DNA of 7,262 nt from Patescibacteria group bacterium UBA2135 (GTDB lineage: Bacteria > Patescibacteriota > Minisyncoccia > Phycocordibacterales > UBA2135): assembly GCA_002327685.1 (NCBI GenBank), contig DCXN01000022.1, positions 42,135 to 49,396 of the forward strand, in the 5' to 3' direction. Below the pieces are notes generated by a model that worked only from the letters and a program-made list of their open reading frames with translations, was not told the DNA's origin and did not search any database. The translations under genes and the position numbers were made by a program. This document shows, in pieces, positions 5,687-7,262 of this stretch (position 1 is the stretch's first letter; each line of letters opens with the position of its first letter).

Positions 5687-7150
5687 CTAGTTATCTTTTG
5701 ACTTCTCCTCAATTATTTCAAATTGGTCGGCGAGATTTTTTTCTGTGCCTGTCCGCACGGACAACGCAGGCTGGCCTGTACGCATTAAAAAGAGTGTTCC
5801 TAGAGAGATGCCGAGAAGTCCGATGAGAGCAAGAGCCCATTTAAATATTGAGAATGTATTGTTAGACGCCGTAATTGGCCCGTTCGCGTTATCCGTGTGG
5901 GCAAGCGCGGCGATCTGTGTGTCTTCATGTGTGTTTTGTTGAGTTTCTATCTCTTGTTCTATTATCTCTGGCTTGTAAATTGGTGATGTAACAGTTTGTT
6001 CTTGTCTTTGCTGTTCTGTGATGATTTGAACTGGAGCTTGCGCAAGTTCATCAGGCTGCGTCTGTTTCTGATATATATCTGCGATCTTTCCGCTTGGGTA
6101 TAGGAGTGCGATGTCGTCGTGTTCTGTAAGCCCAGTGATATCCTGCGCAAATTGCACTGTTTTGCTCGAGGGAATAAATGTATTATGTGGAATTCTGAAA
6201 TTTTCCACTCCAGCGCGTAATATCCAACTCTCAAGATTAATTTCATGCGCTGTCTTATTTACAAGTGATATGAAAAAATCATCAGTTGAACCAACATCTG
6301 TTATAAAAATATCCGCGGGAATGACTTCTACATCTATTCTGTCAGATGCTGAATAATTGCCTGATGCGCCCTCAAGGATAACAACATATTCTCCAGCATA
6401 ACGATATGCGTGCGCCACCGTCCCACCTTCACGCATGCTTCCATCACCGAAACTCCAAACAAAGCGAGTGTTTTCAATCGGTTCCCCTTTGAGACCAAAG
6501 GTAGTTCCTTTGAATATTATGTCGGCACCAACAACGGTTGTTCGTTTTGCGCTACCAGCGTCAACAGTTATGGTTTGTATTGGGGTTGGGACGTATGTAC
6601 TGGTTTCACTTGAATTAGTAGGAGTTTCTTCTTCGTCATCATCTTCTTCTGGTTCGTTACTACTATCAGCACCTGCATTTGTGGCTTTTGGTGTCCCTGT
6701 GGCAGTAATCCATTCGCCGGATGAAGTTCTTTGCATTGTTTCTTTCGTTGTATTATCACCCGCCTGCCAACCATCACTCGCACTTATACTGTCAATGACA
6801 TTTTGAGAAGAATCATAAATAGTCAAAAATTCTCCAGAGTTTGAGAGCGCGCCGACATAAATTAGATCAGCAAGAATTCCGAGAACAGAATCATCATTTG
6901 TTCTTTCAAGTAAGAAAAAATCTTGAGGTGCGATTGCTCCTTCAAGATTAATGGTAGGTGTGTCATCAGATGATTTGAGTGTCCAGCCAGTAATATCCAC
7001 AGCTTCATTGCTCGTGTTTTTTAATTCTATCCATTCATCGCTTGCAGATACACTGGTACCCATCCAGGCAATTTCATTGACAACAACCTGCGCACTGACA
7101 GAAAGTGGGAGAAAAAACGCGAGGATGAGGAAGGTGAAAAAGCTCTTCAT
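5687..7150 (-). CDS. Secreted, membrane-anchored lamin-tail/PKD domain protein
   Basis: A 487-residue cell-surface protein, probably structural or adhesive, with no enzyme motif seen. Residues 1-20 are a Sec signal peptide with a hydrophobic core and a likely cut after SVSA. Residues 21 to about 130 are a lamin-tail domain, with the signatures VVNEIAWMG and EWIELKNTSNEAVDITGWTL. An acidic, Ser/Thr-rich linker follows (EPEEDDDEEETP at about 166-177). Residues about 195-277 are a PKD-type Ig fold (FVWSFGDGS, then HAYRYAGEYVV). Residues about 278-360 look like a second, degenerate lamin-tail domain (ISLVNKTAHEINLESWIL, then IPHNTFIPSSKTVQF). A Gln/Glu-rich stalk runs from about 361 to 425. One membrane helix lies at about 435-456, and a short charged cytoplasmic tail ends the chain. 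No LPXTG motif is present, so anchoring is by the helix. The ATG at 7150 directly begins the signal peptide, and no Shine-Dalgarno sequence precedes it. Confidence 0.88.
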   Translation of the reverse strand: MKSFFTFLILAFFLPLSVSAQVVVNEIAWMGTSVSASDEWIELKNTSNEAVDITGWTLKSSDDTPTINLEGAIAPQDFFLLERTNDDSVLGILADLIYVGALSNSGEFLTIYDSSQNVIDSISASDGWQAGDNTTKETMQRTSSGEWITATGTPKATNAGADSSNEPEEDDDEEETPTNSSETSTYVPTPIQTITVDAGSAKRTTVVGADIIFKGTTFGLKGEPIENTRFVWSFGDGSMREGGTVAHAYRYAGEYVVILEGASGNYSASDRIDVEVIPADIFITDVGSTDDFFISLVNKTAHEINLESWILRAGVENFRIPHNTFIPSSKTVQFAQDITGLTEHDDIALLYPSGKIADIYQKQTQPDELAQAPVQIITEQQRQEQTVTSPIYKPEIIEQEIETQQNTHEDTQIAALAHTDNANGPITASNNTFSIFKWALALIGLLGISLGTLFLMRTGQPALSVRTGTEKNLADQFEIIEEKSKDN

Positions 7151-7158
7151 ATCAGACG

Positions 7159-7164
7159 ATTATA
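7159..7164 (-). promoter_or_regulatory. -10 box very close to the lamin-tail gene start
   Basis: TATAAT on the minus strand ends only 8 nt before the ATG at 7150. If used, transcription would begin at about the start codon and give a leaderless mRNA, in keeping with the absence of a Shine-Dalgarno sequence. No convincing -35 is seen (TTGTGG at a 19-bp spacing is the nearest). The site is a palindrome (ATTATAAT), so the plus strand shows the same box. Confidence 0.4.
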
Positions 7165-7237
7165 ATCATTTTGAAGATTTTTGCCACAAAAAAAGTTATT
7201 ACAACACGATGCTCAACACCGAGTGCTAAACAAACAA

Positions 7238-7259
7238 AGAAGCCGAGGTCCGGCCTTTT
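7238..7259 (-). terminator. Terminator-like hairpin at the right edge
   Basis: AAGCCG (7240-7245) pairs with CGGC-CTT (7251-7257) around AGGTC, with one bulged C. Read on the minus strand, CTTTGTTTG follows, suggesting the end of a minus-strand gene lying right of the window. Read on the plus strand, only TTTT follows. About 75 bp of A/T-rich DNA separate it from the lamin-tail promoter, with no further gene. Confidence 0.5.
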
Positions 7260-7262
7260 CCC

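Noticed and set aside
6435..6806. 123-residue plus-strand reading opposite the lamin-tail gene
   Set aside because: It is antisense to a well supported coding region, and its serine run is the complement of the acidic linker codons.
1..7262. CRISPR array, tRNA, rRNA, riboswitch, toxin-antitoxin or phage genes
   Set aside because: No spaced repeats, cloverleaf, conserved rRNA stretch or recognisable family was found. The two small genes are not arranged as a toxin-antitoxin pair, since each has its own promoter and terminator.

Overview
The window reads as part of a bacterial chromosome, most likely a Candidate Phyla Radiation (Patescibacteria, Parcubacteria-like) genome. This is an inference from gene style: a secreted lamin-tail/PKD surface protein with one C-terminal membrane anchor, short orphan genes in their own promoter-terminator units, several genes without a Shine-Dalgarno sequence, and moderately AT-rich DNA. 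TGA, TAA and TAG all appear to serve as stops, so the UGA-glycine code of Gracilibacteria/Absconditabacteria is not suggested. No rRNA, tRNA, CRISPR array, transposase, integrase or phage gene was seen.

Layout. Positions 1-60 hold one weak and one good terminator-like hairpin for an upstream gene. A promoter at 91-119 then drives an 852-codon plus-strand gene (154-2712) that fuses three nucleotide-sugar enzymes: an NAD(P)-dependent epimerase/dehydratase, a CapF/FdtA-like cupin, and a complete TylC3/NovU-type sugar C-methyltransferase. Two small plus-strand genes of unknown function follow (2826-3107 and 3299-3634). Each has its own TTGACA promoter, a GGGAGA ribosome binding site and a hairpin-plus-T terminator.

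On the minus strand, 3762-5592 is a NodU/TobZ-type O-carbamoyltransferase broken by a frameshift. Every family motif is intact on both sides. Removing 28 bp bounded by a 5-bp direct repeat (CAAGG) restores a 600-residue protein. Also on the minus strand, 5687-7150 encodes a 487-residue secreted, membrane-anchored protein with lamin-tail and PKD domains. A terminator-like hairpin closes the right edge.

How the parts may fit together: the fusion enzyme and the carbamoyltransferase both tailor sugars (keto-sugar epimerisation/reduction, C-methylation, O-carbamoylation), the kind of chemistry used on noviose-like sugars and on decorated surface glycans. Both genes are visibly more AT-rich (roughly 37% GC by eye) than the two small genes (roughly 47%), which fits an exchangeable surface-polysaccharide locus. 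The carbamoyl step is off in this copy unless the frame is restored. The two most notable points are the single-chain three-enzyme fusion and the clean, apparently recent or reversible disruption of the carbamoyltransferase. I see no defence system or other clearly new multi-gene system.
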